From Betaproteobacteria bacterium (GTDB taxonomy: Bacteria > Bdellovibrionota_B > Oligoflexia > Silvanigrellales > Silvanigrellaceae), in assembly GCA_016868315.1 (NCBI GenBank), contig VGHE01000012.1, positions 1-64,000 of the forward strand: a DNA stretch of 64,000 nt, written 5' to 3'. Made by a program: the position numbers and the translations under genes. Below the pieces are notes generated by a model, which saw only the letters and a list, made by a program, of their open reading frames with translations, had not been told where the DNA came from and did no database searches. This document shows positions 42,272 through 51,825 of the stretch, one piece after another; within the stretch, counting starts at the first letter, position 1, and each line of letters starts with the position of its first letter.

Positions 42272-42730
42272 TCAGGCAGCTTTGCGTGGTATGCGGATCG
42301 ACAATATGCCTTCTGCGAGGGTTGTTGATTTCTCAGTGACGAGAGCATCATCTGCAAGGCGAATATCGCGTTCGTAGGTTTCAGCTTTATGCTCACAGAT
42401 AGACATTTTCAGATCTGTGGTTTCCTCACATTTGCGTTTCGCTCTCAGGTGAAGAATCTTTCCATCCATCAGAAGCTCAATTGTGTTGGCATCCACTCCA
42501 GGCAAATCAACGCGAATGTCATAAATATTTGAGTTTTCTAAAACATCAATGCGCGGGTGAACATGCTTTGGGGCAGTGCGACGCAGCAGCGAGCGTGCAT
42601 CATTGTAGAGGTGATTCCAGAGAACTCTGGCCTGATCCATAAATTGCTCAGTGCGAGGACTCGAGAAAATAATCCGACCAAGCGCAGTTTTCTCTCCAGT
42701 CTCACGGTTTAAGTTAAACACGTGATTCAT
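42272..42730 (-). CDS. Small heat shock protein, Hsp20 family
   Basis: 152 residues. The alpha-crystallin domain is recognisable: HPRIDVLENSNIYDIRVDLPGVDANTIELLMDGKILHL, then YERDIRLADDALVTEKSTTLAEGILSIRIPRK, which corresponds to the f.R...LP......a...nGvL.i..pK pattern. It holds unfolded proteins as an ATP-independent chaperone. AGGAGGA lies upstream of the ATG and a heat-shock-type promoter is visible further upstream. Confidence 0.88.
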   Translation of the reverse strand: MNHVFNLNRETGEKTALGRIIFSSPRTEQFMDQARVLWNHLYNDARSLLRRTAPKHVHPRIDVLENSNIYDIRVDLPGVDANTIELLMDGKILHLRAKRKCEETTDLKMSICEHKAETYERDIRLADDALVTEKSTTLAEGILSIRIPRKAA

Positions 42731-42763
42731 GATGATTCCTCCTGTGGCGGCTTGAGGACATAA

Positions 42764-42794
42764 ATCATGGGAAATTTAGCCGCACGGGAGCAAG
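42764..42794 (-). promoter_or_regulatory. Candidate heat-shock (RpoH-type) promoter of the Hsp20 gene
   Basis: On the minus strand CTTGCTC (42794-42788) and TCCCATGAT (42772-42764) lie 15 bp apart, resembling the sigma-32 pattern CTTGAAA-N11-16-CCCCATNT. It ends 33 bp before the Hsp20 start codon. Confidence 0.42.
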
Positions 42795-42811
42795 TGATCG
42801 CTCTTTTAATC

Positions 42812-45214
42812 TTATGAGTTCCACAGTTTTATCGGAATTCTTTCTTTGGTTGCGAGCGTTTGCAAAGACTCACGCATATTCCCCTTGCAGAAATTTCTTT
42901 CGCAGACGGTCAAGGTGGCACCAGGTGTATTGGGCTGGAAGAGGAGCTCGGCTGAGTTGCTCTTTTTGGTAAGTTCAACTTTGCCATTGCGCACCATGAA
43001 ATCCAGTTTAAAGTCTGGAAATAGTTTCCACATGGATGTTTCAATAATGAGCTTTTCTCCAAATGAGCTTGGCCGTAGGCCAATCCAGCCTTCCAAGATC
43101 ATGTGAACGAATGCGGCTTCGCTCCACGCCTGGTGCGGTGCTCCTTTGGGCCAGCTCCAATGTGAGTGACTCGACAGACCATCGAGGAGTTCCGGCAATG
43201 CACCGCCCTGTGAACCTTGAGTGGCATGATGGATGAGAGTTTCATAAAGTTTTTCTGCCGGTGCACTGTGCCCTGTGAGTAAAAGAATTTCTGTTGCAGC
43301 ACCGCTGAGCCACGGCCAGATTGTGCCGTTGTGGTATGCCCAGTCAGGGTGCTCGAGCCGGGTACGGGTGCCGAATTCGTGGTACGGGTGGAAGTGGATT
43401 TTGCTTTCATGGATGTAGGGACTTTCGTCCTGAAAAAGATCATTGATAGGCATGGGGTGTTGAACAGAGGTTTCTGGGCTGAGTGTGCGCACACCATAGG
43501 GAACAATCAGGTCTGATTCCAAGACCGAGTCAACACACTTTTTTAATTCTTCTGCAGTCAGCAGTTCGGATAAGCATCCAGCGCGGTGCAACGCAGAGAA
43601 TCCCAATATGATATTGGGGCGTATGGAAAAGTCAGCGCTGCCGTCTGGGCGTAGTGTGTCGGCCCAACGTCTGCCATCGTGGTTGAGATAATGCTGACGT
43701 ATGGTTTTGAGCCCAAGTTGTGAGGCTTGCAAAAGGGTCTGTGCATTTTGTTGGTGGTTGAGTTTTTCAAGCACCAGGCTCCAGCGCCGTAGTGCCGCCA
43801 TCCAGAAGGCTTGTATTTCAAAGGCACGGTTCGCCCTTGGGCTGCAGGGGATGTTCTCACCCTCGGGGCTTTTCTTCTGAGCATCCATCCATGTGTCGGC
43901 AGGATTATGTTGAATCAGCTCACCCTTTAAGAAGAGTTCCGAGGCTGCGAGTAATTTGTCGATGATCTGCGGTTGAACTTTTTCGAGTTGACTCGTCCAG
44001 CCGCAGTGGTCGATGAGGTCAGCAGTGGAAAGTAGCAACAGTGGAAGTGCATCGACACTGTTGTTGGTTGTTGCCTGTGCTGTGGTGTAGTTGGGTATGA
44101 CCCCGGCACGGCTGGAGAGCCAAAGATCCGTGACAAGATGCGCCCCTGCTTCTGTGCGCGCTGACCAAAGGAATGCCGCGCGAAAGCTGTGACACATGTC
44201 ACGGGTCCAAAATTGTGTGAACCAAGGTAGACCTGCTTGAAGTCCAGTTGTTCCGTCGTTACGCGTCTGAATAAGCTGATTGAGACTTTCAGTGGAGTTG
44301 CTGAAAGCATGTGCGAGAGATTCATTTGTGCTGGTCAGGGAGATTGAGGGCGAGATTCGATTTTGAATTGCGGGCAGGGTTTTGCTCTCGTCTGTGCTTC
44401 TGCCCCGAGAGAAGAGCAAGCGTGCTGCAGAGGTTCCACGTGTTTCGAGTTCGAAGACGTGTGTGGTGACCACCTCACGTGCCGATTGTTCGCCACGTTG
44501 CGCATCTTTAGGGGTGGGCAACCATTCGCGTGATGCAGTCGGCAAAGGTTGCCACTCACCCTGTTCAAGCAATTGCCCCAGGTACACTTGAGCTGAGCAG
44601 GAGACCTCAATCCGAGCCGAGCAGTCTTGGGTGCTCACATGGAGTGTTTGTGGCTGGCGCGGATTGTGAGTCAAACGCGCATCATACGATCCACAGGTGG
44701 CGTCGCCGGCATGAGCCAACGTCCAGAGCGGCACAGCTCTGAAGCAATATTCGCGGTGATGACAGGAACGCTGCTCTTCGCTGTTTATGCTGAGGGAGAC
44801 CCGCAGCCCTTCCTTGGGCATGCTCCAGTCCCACCGTTCCTGCAGCTCACAGCCACAATCGGCTCTCCACTGGCGGGTGATAGAAACGGCGTCGCGGCAT
44901 GTTGCTTTCCAGTGGCGGCGAGAGAGAGTTTGAGTTTGTCCGTTGTGCCCAAACTCCCAGCGTACCCCTGCGCAGATGGAGGTCTCACCAAGCGTCAGCC
45001 CCTGCCATTTCCGTAACATTTCGCCGTCGGCCGAGAGCATCAGAAATCCGACGCCTTCAGCAGCAAGAAAGAGCTCGCATTCGTGTTCGTTTGTTTCAAA
45101 GTGCATCTGGTTCAAGGTTGATTCACTCCCCGTGTGCAGGCTCACTGCCCGCCGCACAAACGGAGTGCCGCTGGGCAAAGTGAAGGTGTTTTTGGCGGTC
45201 GCCAAAACAGCCAT
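42812..45214 (-). CDS. Amylo-alpha-1,6-glucosidase / glycogen debranching-type glycoside hydrolase
   Basis: 800 residues. An N-terminal beta-sandwich (about 1-300) precedes an (alpha/alpha)6 barrel carrying the GDE C-terminal signatures LPWFTQFWTRDMCHSFRAAFL, VIPNYTTAQATTNNSVDALPL, ADTWMDAQ, HPDWAYHNGTIWPWLSGAA and HQAWSEAAFVHMILEG. Such enzymes hydrolyse alpha-1,6 branch points of glycogen or related glucans. No glycogen synthase or phosphorylase gene is in the window. No signal peptide, so cytoplasmic. The ATG has no strong ribosome binding site. Divergent from the MCP gene, 79 bp apart. Confidence 0.87.
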   Translation of the reverse strand: MAVLATAKNTFTLPSGTPFVRRAVSLHTGSESTLNQMHFETNEHECELFLAAEGVGFLMLSADGEMLRKWQGLTLGETSICAGVRWEFGHNGQTQTLSRRHWKATCRDAVSITRQWRADCGCELQERWDWSMPKEGLRVSLSINSEEQRSCHHREYCFRAVPLWTLAHAGDATCGSYDARLTHNPRQPQTLHVSTQDCSARIEVSCSAQVYLGQLLEQGEWQPLPTASREWLPTPKDAQRGEQSAREVVTTHVFELETRGTSAARLLFSRGRSTDESKTLPAIQNRISPSISLTSTNESLAHAFSNSTESLNQLIQTRNDGTTGLQAGLPWFTQFWTRDMCHSFRAAFLWSARTEAGAHLVTDLWLSSRAGVIPNYTTAQATTNNSVDALPLLLLSTADLIDHCGWTSQLEKVQPQIIDKLLAASELFLKGELIQHNPADTWMDAQKKSPEGENIPCSPRANRAFEIQAFWMAALRRWSLVLEKLNHQQNAQTLLQASQLGLKTIRQHYLNHDGRRWADTLRPDGSADFSIRPNIILGFSALHRAGCLSELLTAEELKKCVDSVLESDLIVPYGVRTLSPETSVQHPMPINDLFQDESPYIHESKIHFHPYHEFGTRTRLEHPDWAYHNGTIWPWLSGAATEILLLTGHSAPAEKLYETLIHHATQGSQGGALPELLDGLSSHSHWSWPKGAPHQAWSEAAFVHMILEGWIGLRPSSFGEKLIIETSMWKLFPDFKLDFMVRNGKVELTKKSNSAELLFQPNTPGATLTVCERNFCKGNMRESLQTLATKERIPIKLWNS

Positions 45215-45293
45215 CTTTGGAACTCAAGTCTACGTTGTTACATTTAGAATGTCAGAATATCGGGTTCTTGTCTGTTTTGCCCTTTGAGGTGGG

Positions 45294-46850
45294 ATGATGA
45301 AATTGACGTTTCGAACCAAGGTTTTGGGTGTCGTCTTGGCATCGTGCGTTGTGTGTACTTTGTCTGCAATTTTTGTGGCTCGATACCTGGTGCATGAAAA
45401 TGCCGAGCGTGCGTTGCTAGACAGGTCAAGTGCGATTCTCAATCGAATCGAAGAAGCCAAAGCCTACGTCGGTGATCTTGGAATTCTGGGGCAGATGTTT
45501 GAGGAGACGCGTCTCAAGTACCCCGATGGCAATGTTCCCAAAGAGCATAAAGAGCGCCTGCTGAAGGCAGTTCCTATCATCGTTCTGTTTTCGATGGGGT
45601 ATTCGGGCGAGAAGACCGATGGCTATAAATTCAGGATTTTTGCTGACCAGCCTCGGCGTGAGGAGCACCGTGCCACTGCTGAAGAGATGGAAACGTTGCG
45701 CACTTTTGAACAGGATCCTTCCCTCAAAGAAATTATCAGCAGGTCAGACGACGGAAAGTTTTACACAGTGACCCGCCCCGTTCGTCTGGATGAGCGTCAG
45801 GGCTGCATGGCTTGCCATGGAAGTCCTTCCACCAGCCCTTGGAAAAATGGCAAAGATATTCTGGGATACCAGATGGAAGATATGAAGAATGGCGCACTGC
45901 GCGGTGCATACACAGTCATGTTGAGCATGAAGCCTGTTGAGGAGATCACCGCACGAACAACCCGGCAAATCGCAATGGGTGGAGCATTTTTTACGTCGAT
46001 CGCACTGCTTGTGAGTTTGCTTTTAATCCGTGCCCCCATGAACAAACTGGCGAGCGTCTCCAAGTCATTAGGCTCCTCGGGCGAGGAGATTGCGGGTGCG
46101 AGTTCTCAGGTGAATGAAGTGAGTTCAAATGTGGCCTCAGCTGCCAACGAGGCAGCTGCATCGCTTGAAGAAACGGTTGCTGCAATTGAAGCACTCTCGC
46201 GCATTGTGACTCAGAACTCAGAGAGTGCACGCGAGGGCGCAGATGTTGCACAAGCGGCTGAATCGACCGCACGCCAAGGCCAAAAAGAGATGCGCGAGCT
46301 CATCACATCCATGGGTGAGATTCACAAGGGGTCAAAGAAGGTTGCTGAGATCACTGGTCTCATCAATGACATCGCGTTCCAAACCAACCTGCTCGCTCTG
46401 AATGCTGCAGTGGAAGCTGCAAGAGCCGGAGAGCAGGGCAAAGGATTTGCGGTTGTGGCTGAGGCTGTTCGAACCCTTGCGCAGCGCTCTTCAGCTGCAG
46501 CAACCGATATCTCTAAGCTGATTTCTGAAAGCACAGAGAGTGCCGAACAAGGCGCACGACTTGCCGACAGTGCAGGGCGCGTCTTCGATCAGATCATTGA
46601 TTCCATCAGCAAGGTTAACCAAGTGACGAGCTCGATCTCGGCAGCCAGTGAGGAGCAGGTTCAGGGTATTTCTGAAATTAGCAGTGCTCTCAATCAGCTC
46701 GATCAAACCACTCAGAACAACGCCATGTCTGCTGATTCCTCTGCTCAGGCCTCCGAGCGCTTGCAGATGCAGGCTCAGCAGCTCAAAGAGCTTGTGACAG
46801 AACTTGTGCAAGTGATTCAGGGTGGCTCAGGCGGCAAGGGTCAGGCCTGA
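45294..46850 (+). CDS. Methyl-accepting chemotaxis protein with periplasmic haem-binding CxxCH sensor
   Basis: 518 residues. Two membrane helices (about 9-30 and 224-246) flank a periplasmic domain of the DUF3365/Tll0287-like type with [12 protein letters not shown] (about 170), a c-type haem attachment motif. There is no clear HAMP domain. The cytoplasmic part has the chemoreceptor hairpin tip [37 protein letters not shown]. It likely senses redox state, oxygen, nitric oxide or a similar haem ligand and signals to CheA/CheW. The sensor would need the cytochrome c maturation proteins encoded at 28.6-32.2 kb. Start ATG 45294 or 45297 after GAGGTGGG. Confidence 0.88.
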   Translation: MMKLTFRTKVLGVVLASCVVCTLSAIFVARYLVHENAERALLDRSSAILNRIEEAKAYVGDLGILGQMFEETRLKYPDGNVPKEHKERLLKAVPIIVLFSMGYSGEKTDGYKFRIFADQPRREEHRATAEEMETLRTFEQDPSLKEIISRSDDGKFYTVTRPVRLDERQGCMACHGSPSTSPWKNGKDILGYQMEDMKNGALRGAYTVMLSMKPVEEITARTTRQIAMGGAFFTSIALLVSLLLIRAPMNKLASVSKSLGSSGEEIAGASSQVNEVSSNVASAANEAAASLEETVAAIEALSRIVTQNSESAREGADVAQAAESTARQGQKEMRELITSMGEIHKGSKKVAEITGLINDIAFQTNLLALNAAVEAARAGEQGKGFAVVAEAVRTLAQRSSAAATDISKLISESTESAEQGARLADSAGRVFDQIIDSISKVNQVTSSISAASEEQVQGISEISSALNQLDQTTQNNAMSADSSAQASERLQMQAQQLKELVTELVQVIQGGSGGKGQA

Positions 46851-46859
46851 GTCCGCGGC

Positions 46860-49400
46860 TCAGTCCATCCTTCGCAGAGATGTGCTGTCATCGTGTGTGT
46901 CTGCGCGGGAGGAGGTCTCGCTCCCTTCGATAGTCGCTCCGCTGGACAGCGGAGAGCCCAGGTCAAGACCGAGTGCATCGCGGCTGCCGGGAGCTCCAGG
47001 TTCGGTTCCTGCCACAGCAGGCATCGCGATTCCTCCGGTTCCGATCACTCTTTCGCCACCTGCTCCGACGCGCACGGTCACGATCTTCTCGGGGACAACC
47101 CACTCATTTGAGGGATACAGTTTCACTGCACCCTCCATCACGAGCTTCCACAGTGGCGCTGCCATTTTGCCGCCCGTTCCCTCAGTGCCCAAACTTTTGC
47201 GTGCATCGTCGAAGCCCACCCAAACTGCACCGACCAGTCGAGGGGTGACTCCAATAAACCATGCATCGGTATAACCGTTAGTGGTGCCTGTTTTGCCTGC
47301 AGCAAAAGGAATACCCTGCGCGCGTGTGCCCGTGCCGAAGCGGAGCACATCCTGCATGACGCGCGTGGCCACGTATGCTGCTGCGGGTGAGAGAACCTGG
47401 CGTGGGTCATCAGCAGTGTTTGTGGTGTCTGTTTCGGAGGTGTTTTTGTCCCCGTTCAAACCAGGCAAGGGTGCTGCCTTCAGACGCGGATCTGTTGCAG
47501 AGACCAATAGCTCACCATCGCGCTTGTGAATCGCCTTGATGTAGTGTGCCTCGGAAATACGCCCGGCATTCGCGAATGGCGAATAGGATTGAGCCATCTG
47601 AAGCAGTGTTGCGGAGCCAGCACCGAGCGAGTGCGCCAGATTCACTTCGTTCCAAGGCAGACCCAGGCGCTTGAAATGTTGCGTCAACAGCGGCGTTCCT
47701 AAGGCCTTGAAGAGCTGGATGCTGCTGATGTTGTAAGAATGCACGAGGGACGTGCGCAGGTTGGTGCGTCCGGTGAATTCCTTGTCGTAGTTTTCAGGTT
47801 TCCAGTCGCCCATAACAATGGGAGGGCTATCAATGCGTGATGCAGGAGAAAAACCATTGTCCATCGCCAGGCTGTAATAGAGTGGTTTGACACTGCTGCC
47901 AACCTGCCGCAGGGCTTGCGTTGCCCGATTGAATTGACTGGCCTGAAAACTGCTTCCCCCAACCATCGTCACAATCTCACCCGATTGCGCATCCATGACG
48001 ATTGCAGCGGCCTCAATGCCCTCGGTGTCGGTCAGTTGATAGAAGTTCAGGTTCACCTCTTCTGGCTTAAGGCCATAGAGTTTAAGAACCTCAACGTGCT
48101 CTTGAAAAATACGCGGAGCCTTAGCGATGCGCTTTGGAGGACGAGTGTCGACCCGTTTGACGTGAACTTCATCGCCAATGGCAAGAATATCGGCGAAGTC
48201 TTGGATGGAGCTTGCCTTCTTTGTTGCTGCGGCACGCAGTGCCCAACGGTGATCTTCCGCCAGAAGAATCCCTGGGCCAGTTTGGGTTGCAATCAGAGCA
48301 ATGTCGTAGGCGGGGTTGAGATCGATAACAATACCGCGAATATCTTCATCTTCATCGTTGCTCCAGCCACTGCGAGCAAGTCTTTCTAGCGCTGTACTGT
48401 AGTTGCTACCGTGCCGCGTAATTGGTTTGTGGAAAGCTTTTTTTGATTCGAATTGCTCAAGGAATGTCGAGAGTACTTTTTGAGCGTGCTTCTGAAGCGT
48501 GAGATTCAGAGAGGTCTGAACTTTGTAGCCTGAGGTAAGAAGATTTCCGAGCTGTAGCGCATTCTCTAATTGCTTCTTTACTTCCATGAGAAAGTAAGGA
48601 GCCGAGCGCGTGTTTGGTGTTTCAGCGAGATGCACCGTGAGTGTCTCAGAGAAGGCGGTATCGGCTTCCTCGCGCGTCGCCCACCCGTTTTGCACCATCC
48701 GATCCAGAACAAACTTCTGTCGTGCTTTGGCTTTTTCAAAGTTGTCGGTTGGGGCGTAGGCCGATGGGGCAGGAGCCAAACCTGCAATCATAGCGGCTTC
48801 GGAGAGGCGGAGTTTTTTTGCGGATTTACGGAAGTAGTTTCGCGCTGCGGCTTCTACTCCATAGGAATTGTTTCCCAGGAAAATTGTGTTGAGATACATT
48901 TCGAGAATTTCATCTTTGCTGAAAGACTTCTCGATTTTGAGAGCCAATAGGATGTCTTTGACCTTCCGTTCAACGGTTCTTTCCCGCGTCAGGAGAACGT
49001 TTTTCACAAGCTGCTGTGTGATGGTACTGCCGCCCTGCTTAGTGCCTTGCTTCAAGAAATGAGACAGCGCAGCGCGAGCGAGGCCTTGTGGGTCGATTCC
49101 GGAGTGTGAGTAAAAACGCGCATCTTCCGAGGCGAGAAAGCTCTTCACGAGAATTGGAGAGACGTTCGCAAGCTCAACGGGATAGCGCTTTTCTTCAAAT
49201 AGCTCCCCGATCTTTGTGCCTTCGTTACTGTAGATAATAGTGGGCAGAGCAGGTTCATAGTTTTTCAATTTTTCGACAGGAGGAAGTGTCTTTTCAATTT
49301 TCTTGACGTAATTCCAGGCTAGGAATCCACCGATGCTTGTGGCGGCGAAAGTCACAAACCCGCCTCCAAGAATAAGTATCAGCAGCATTTTCTTGAGCAT
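46860..49400 (-). CDS. Penicillin-binding protein 1A (class A, bifunctional)
   Basis: 846 residues. An N-terminal membrane anchor precedes the GT51 glycosyltransferase (EDARFYSHSGIDPQGLARA, GGSTITQQLVKN, RKVKDILLALKIEKSFSKDEILEMYLN) and a transpeptidase domain with SxxK in RQVGSSVKPLYYS (about 503) and KTGTTNGYTDAW (about 703). It polymerises and cross-links peptidoglycan. A Gly/Pro/Ser-rich C-terminal tail of about 80 residues follows. It is the last gene of the minus-strand run starting at serC and is convergent with the MCP gene (9 bp). Confidence 0.93.
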   Translation of the reverse strand: MLKKMLLILILGGGFVTFAATSIGGFLAWNYVKKIEKTLPPVEKLKNYEPALPTIIYSNEGTKIGELFEEKRYPVELANVSPILVKSFLASEDARFYSHSGIDPQGLARAALSHFLKQGTKQGGSTITQQLVKNVLLTRERTVERKVKDILLALKIEKSFSKDEILEMYLNTIFLGNNSYGVEAAARNYFRKSAKKLRLSEAAMIAGLAPAPSAYAPTDNFEKAKARQKFVLDRMVQNGWATREEADTAFSETLTVHLAETPNTRSAPYFLMEVKKQLENALQLGNLLTSGYKVQTSLNLTLQKHAQKVLSTFLEQFESKKAFHKPITRHGSNYSTALERLARSGWSNDEDEDIRGIVIDLNPAYDIALIATQTGPGILLAEDHRWALRAAATKKASSIQDFADILAIGDEVHVKRVDTRPPKRIAKAPRIFQEHVEVLKLYGLKPEEVNLNFYQLTDTEGIEAAAIVMDAQSGEIVTMVGGSSFQASQFNRATQALRQVGSSVKPLYYSLAMDNGFSPASRIDSPPIVMGDWKPENYDKEFTGRTNLRTSLVHSYNISSIQLFKALGTPLLTQHFKRLGLPWNEVNLAHSLGAGSATLLQMAQSYSPFANAGRISEAHYIKAIHKRDGELLVSATDPRLKAAPLPGLNGDKNTSETDTTNTADDPRQVLSPAAAYVATRVMQDVLRFGTGTRAQGIPFAAGKTGTTNGYTDAWFIGVTPRLVGAVWVGFDDARKSLGTEGTGGKMAAPLWKLVMEGAVKLYPSNEWVVPEKIVTVRVGAGGERVIGTGGIAMPAVAGTEPGAPGSRDALGLDLGSPLSSGATIEGSETSSRADTHDDSTSLRRMD

Positions 49401-49437
49401 TGACTCAATCTCCGGTGCTTTTCACATGCAAAACACG

Positions 49438-50676
49438 TCAGTTTTTGTTCTCTGTTTCCGCGAGGAGCTTCTTGTACTTCTCGAAGGAAAATGGTTTGCC
49501 TTCGGAGGTGGCCGCCAACTTTAAAACCTCCTTCAAACTCTGCTGAGCCTTTTCATAGCCCGGCGAGAGTGAAAGGGAGGTCGCAAAGGAGTCTGCGGCC
49601 TCGAGCAATGCTCCCCGTTTCTTCTGTGCCAAGCCTATATTGTAGTGAATGAAGTGGTGTTTGTCGCGCGACGGCAAAACTTTCAGTGCATTTTGGTAAA
49701 TAAACAAGGCATCGTTGAAGCGGCGCTGATTAACCAGCGCGATGGCCATCTGATTGAAATACGAAGCCAGCTCATCACAATGCCCGGCACGTACAAAATG
49801 CTCTGAAGCTTTTTCCAGCTCACCGCGTGCGAACGCAATTTTTCCAAGGCCAAGCTCAGCCTGTGGATTGCGGTCGTCACGCTGCTGACAGGCGCTAAAA
49901 TAGGATTCTGCCCGGACATGGTCGGAGTGCTCGAGTGCGAGTCGAGCCAACCCTAAAAGACTGATTGTTTCAAGAAACGGAAAATGGGTGTGCTGCTCGA
50001 GGAACCTCTGTGCGTCGGGATATTTCCCCTGGCGCGCCAGCACACGGGACAAGAGATATCGCATCGGCAGCAATTCTGGCTGCTCCGACACCCCCCGTCG
50101 AAGCAGCTGTTCTGCCCTAGTGGTGTTGTCTTCTTGAAGCCAGAGGAGAGCCTCAAATGCACGCGCGTGAGCACTGCCACGTTGGTTGTCTCCAATTTTT
50201 TGCGTGAGTTTCATGAGGGTAGGGAAATCACGTGTGTCGAAGAGACGTTGCAGTGTCAGCGGATGAGGTGAGAGGTCGCTCGAAGAGTCATGTTTAGTGT
50301 CCTGCAAAGTGCGGATGCTTTCGGTGAGAGCGGTCCAGTCTGAGAATGTTTCGAGCCCGAGTGCTTTAGCTCTGTGAGCATGCTCGGTAAACTTCTGAGA
50401 TTTACACATCAAGAACAAGGGGCGCAAAGCATGCTGTGGGAGGCTTCTGAGGTATGACGCCATGCTGAAGGCGCGTTCAGAGAAATCAATTTGAGCCAAG
50501 AACAGCACGTCACATTTAAGGCCGGAGTCAAGCGATTCATCGTAGGCAACTGTGAGGTTCAGCCGCCTGAAAAGGCCTGAGCTTTCTAGGTTTGCGAGAG
50601 GGCGAGAGAACTCCTCTGCGTCCAGCGATGAGTCCGGGCTGATGCAGCCAATGTTCATCGGCGGAGCTGAATTCAA
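49438..50676 (-). CDS. TPR-repeat protein with receiver-like N-terminal domain
   Basis: About 412 residues. The first 110 residues (MNIGCISPDSSLD, LKCDVLFLAQIDFSERAFSM, LRPLFLMCKSQKF) have the alternating pattern of a CheY-like fold but no convincing phosphoacceptor set. From about residue 150 onward there are several TPR units (ARAFEALLWLQEDNTTRAEQLL, AELGLGKIAFARGELEKASEHF, NQMAIALVNQRRFNDALFIY, YNIGLAQKKRGALLEAADSF). The start is uncertain: TTG 50676 has GAGG six bases upstream, ATG 50658 has none, TTG 50721 overlaps the upstream gene. It lies 37 bp before pbp1A. Confidence 0.62.
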   Translation of the reverse strand: MNSAPPMNIGCISPDSSLDAEEFSRPLANLESSGLFRRLNLTVAYDESLDSGLKCDVLFLAQIDFSERAFSMASYLRSLPQHALRPLFLMCKSQKFTEHAHRAKALGLETFSDWTALTESIRTLQDTKHDSSSDLSPHPLTLQRLFDTRDFPTLMKLTQKIGDNQRGSAHARAFEALLWLQEDNTTRAEQLLRRGVSEQPELLPMRYLLSRVLARQGKYPDAQRFLEQHTHFPFLETISLLGLARLALEHSDHVRAESYFSACQQRDDRNPQAELGLGKIAFARGELEKASEHFVRAGHCDELASYFNQMAIALVNQRRFNDALFIYQNALKVLPSRDKHHFIHYNIGLAQKKRGALLEAADSFATSLSLSPGYEKAQQSLKEVLKLAATSEGKPFSFEKYKKLLAETENKN

Positions 50677-50698
50677 GTTCTTCCTCGCAGCGGCAAAG

Positions 50699-51820
50699 TC
50701 AGAGTGAGGAGGATATTCCAAGAGAGAAACCTGAGTCGTTCTCGCGCCAGAGCGATGCAGCCTGGAATGAAACGAATCGTCCGCTCAACCCAACACCAAA
50801 TCCGCCCTGCCATTGATTTTGCTCCTTCTGGCTCGCGATGTGATTGAGTCGAACATGGGTGTAGGTGGACACATGACCCAATGTTCCCCGCAACCACAGA
50901 CTTTCGAGACCAGCACTTAAGGACATGCTGGGGTCAATGGTATCGAAACGAAACTCTGCAGTCTGCGAGCCGTTGTCGGTCAGGCTCCAGCCATCTTTGC
51001 TCACGGATGAGGAAGCGAGAGCAGAGTAGGCAACAGGCTTGCCAGCTTCCCAAGTGACAACCGACAAGGCACCGTGAAAAACATTTTCAAACGGTCCGAA
51101 AGTGACGCCTGGAGGAGGCGAAAAGGCAGCGAGCCGCGCAAGCGAGAGCGTAAATTCTTGCGGATCTGTCCAGCTCGGATCGGGAGCCATGAAGGCGCTC
51201 TGTGAACGATTTGACTTGGAGGAATTCATGGCGACTTGTGTTGGCGCAAGATAGGAAAGTCCGATGCCAGTGGCTTCGTCCTTTTGCCATACGGCATCAA
51301 CGCCCCAGCGGTTGGGCTGAGCATTCATTGTGCCGGGGCGGGTGCTGGGGTTGTTAAAGTTTTCCTGGCTCAACTCGACCGATCGGAAAACATAGCGCAC
51401 ACCGAGCGCAAATGGTTCAGCGGGTCGAGCTGAGAGAGCGACCGGAATTTCGGTGAGTTCCGCGGAAATACGGCGAACCGTTTTGTTGGTTGCAGTTCTC
51501 TCGGTGGTTCGGCTTGAGAAACGATATCCGGCAGCGGCTGCAAAGTCGTAAAAGGGGTGCCAGCTGATATCGTAGGTGTTGATGCGCGTTGGACTTAATT
51601 TCAGACCTTCGGAACTGCTGCTTTTCTGTTGCGGGATAAGCGCCATCGAGGCGTGGGCGCTGGCTTTTACGTCGTGGTGCGCATTGGAAGAATTTAGGCA
51701 AAACGTACCGCACGCACCTTCCGTCTGAACGAGCTGCTCGTTGCCCAGCCCGAGAGCTGTGGGCGAGGCTTCGTGGGTCAGTGGGGTCAACGCAAGCAAC
51801 AAAGCGGTGGCACTGGCCAT
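50699..51820 (-). CDS. Predicted outer-membrane beta-barrel protein
   Basis: 373 residues, no named family. A short signal-like N terminus (MASATALLLALTPLTHEASP) leads to many alternating amphipathic strands (YDFAAAAGYRFSSR, PFALGVRYVFRSVEL, GIGLSYLAPTQVAMNSS, FHGALSVVTWEAG, QGGFGVGLSGRFVSFQAASLW) and ends FSLGISSSL. The strand pattern and the SYLAPTQVAM-type segment recall FadL/OMPP1 transporters, but similarity is weak. AGAGGTAG precedes the ATG five bases after the preceding stop. Confidence 0.55.
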   Translation of the reverse strand: MASATALLLALTPLTHEASPTALGLGNEQLVQTEGACGTFCLNSSNAHHDVKASAHASMALIPQQKSSSSEGLKLSPTRINTYDISWHPFYDFAAAAGYRFSSRTTERTATNKTVRRISAELTEIPVALSARPAEPFALGVRYVFRSVELSQENFNNPSTRPGTMNAQPNRWGVDAVWQKDEATGIGLSYLAPTQVAMNSSKSNRSQSAFMAPDPSWTDPQEFTLSLARLAAFSPPPGVTFGPFENVFHGALSVVTWEAGKPVAYSALASSSVSKDGWSLTDNGSQTAEFRFDTIDPSMSLSAGLESLWLRGTLGHVSTYTHVRLNHIASQKEQNQWQGGFGVGLSGRFVSFQAASLWRENDSGFSLGISSSL

Positions 51821-51825
51821 GTCTG

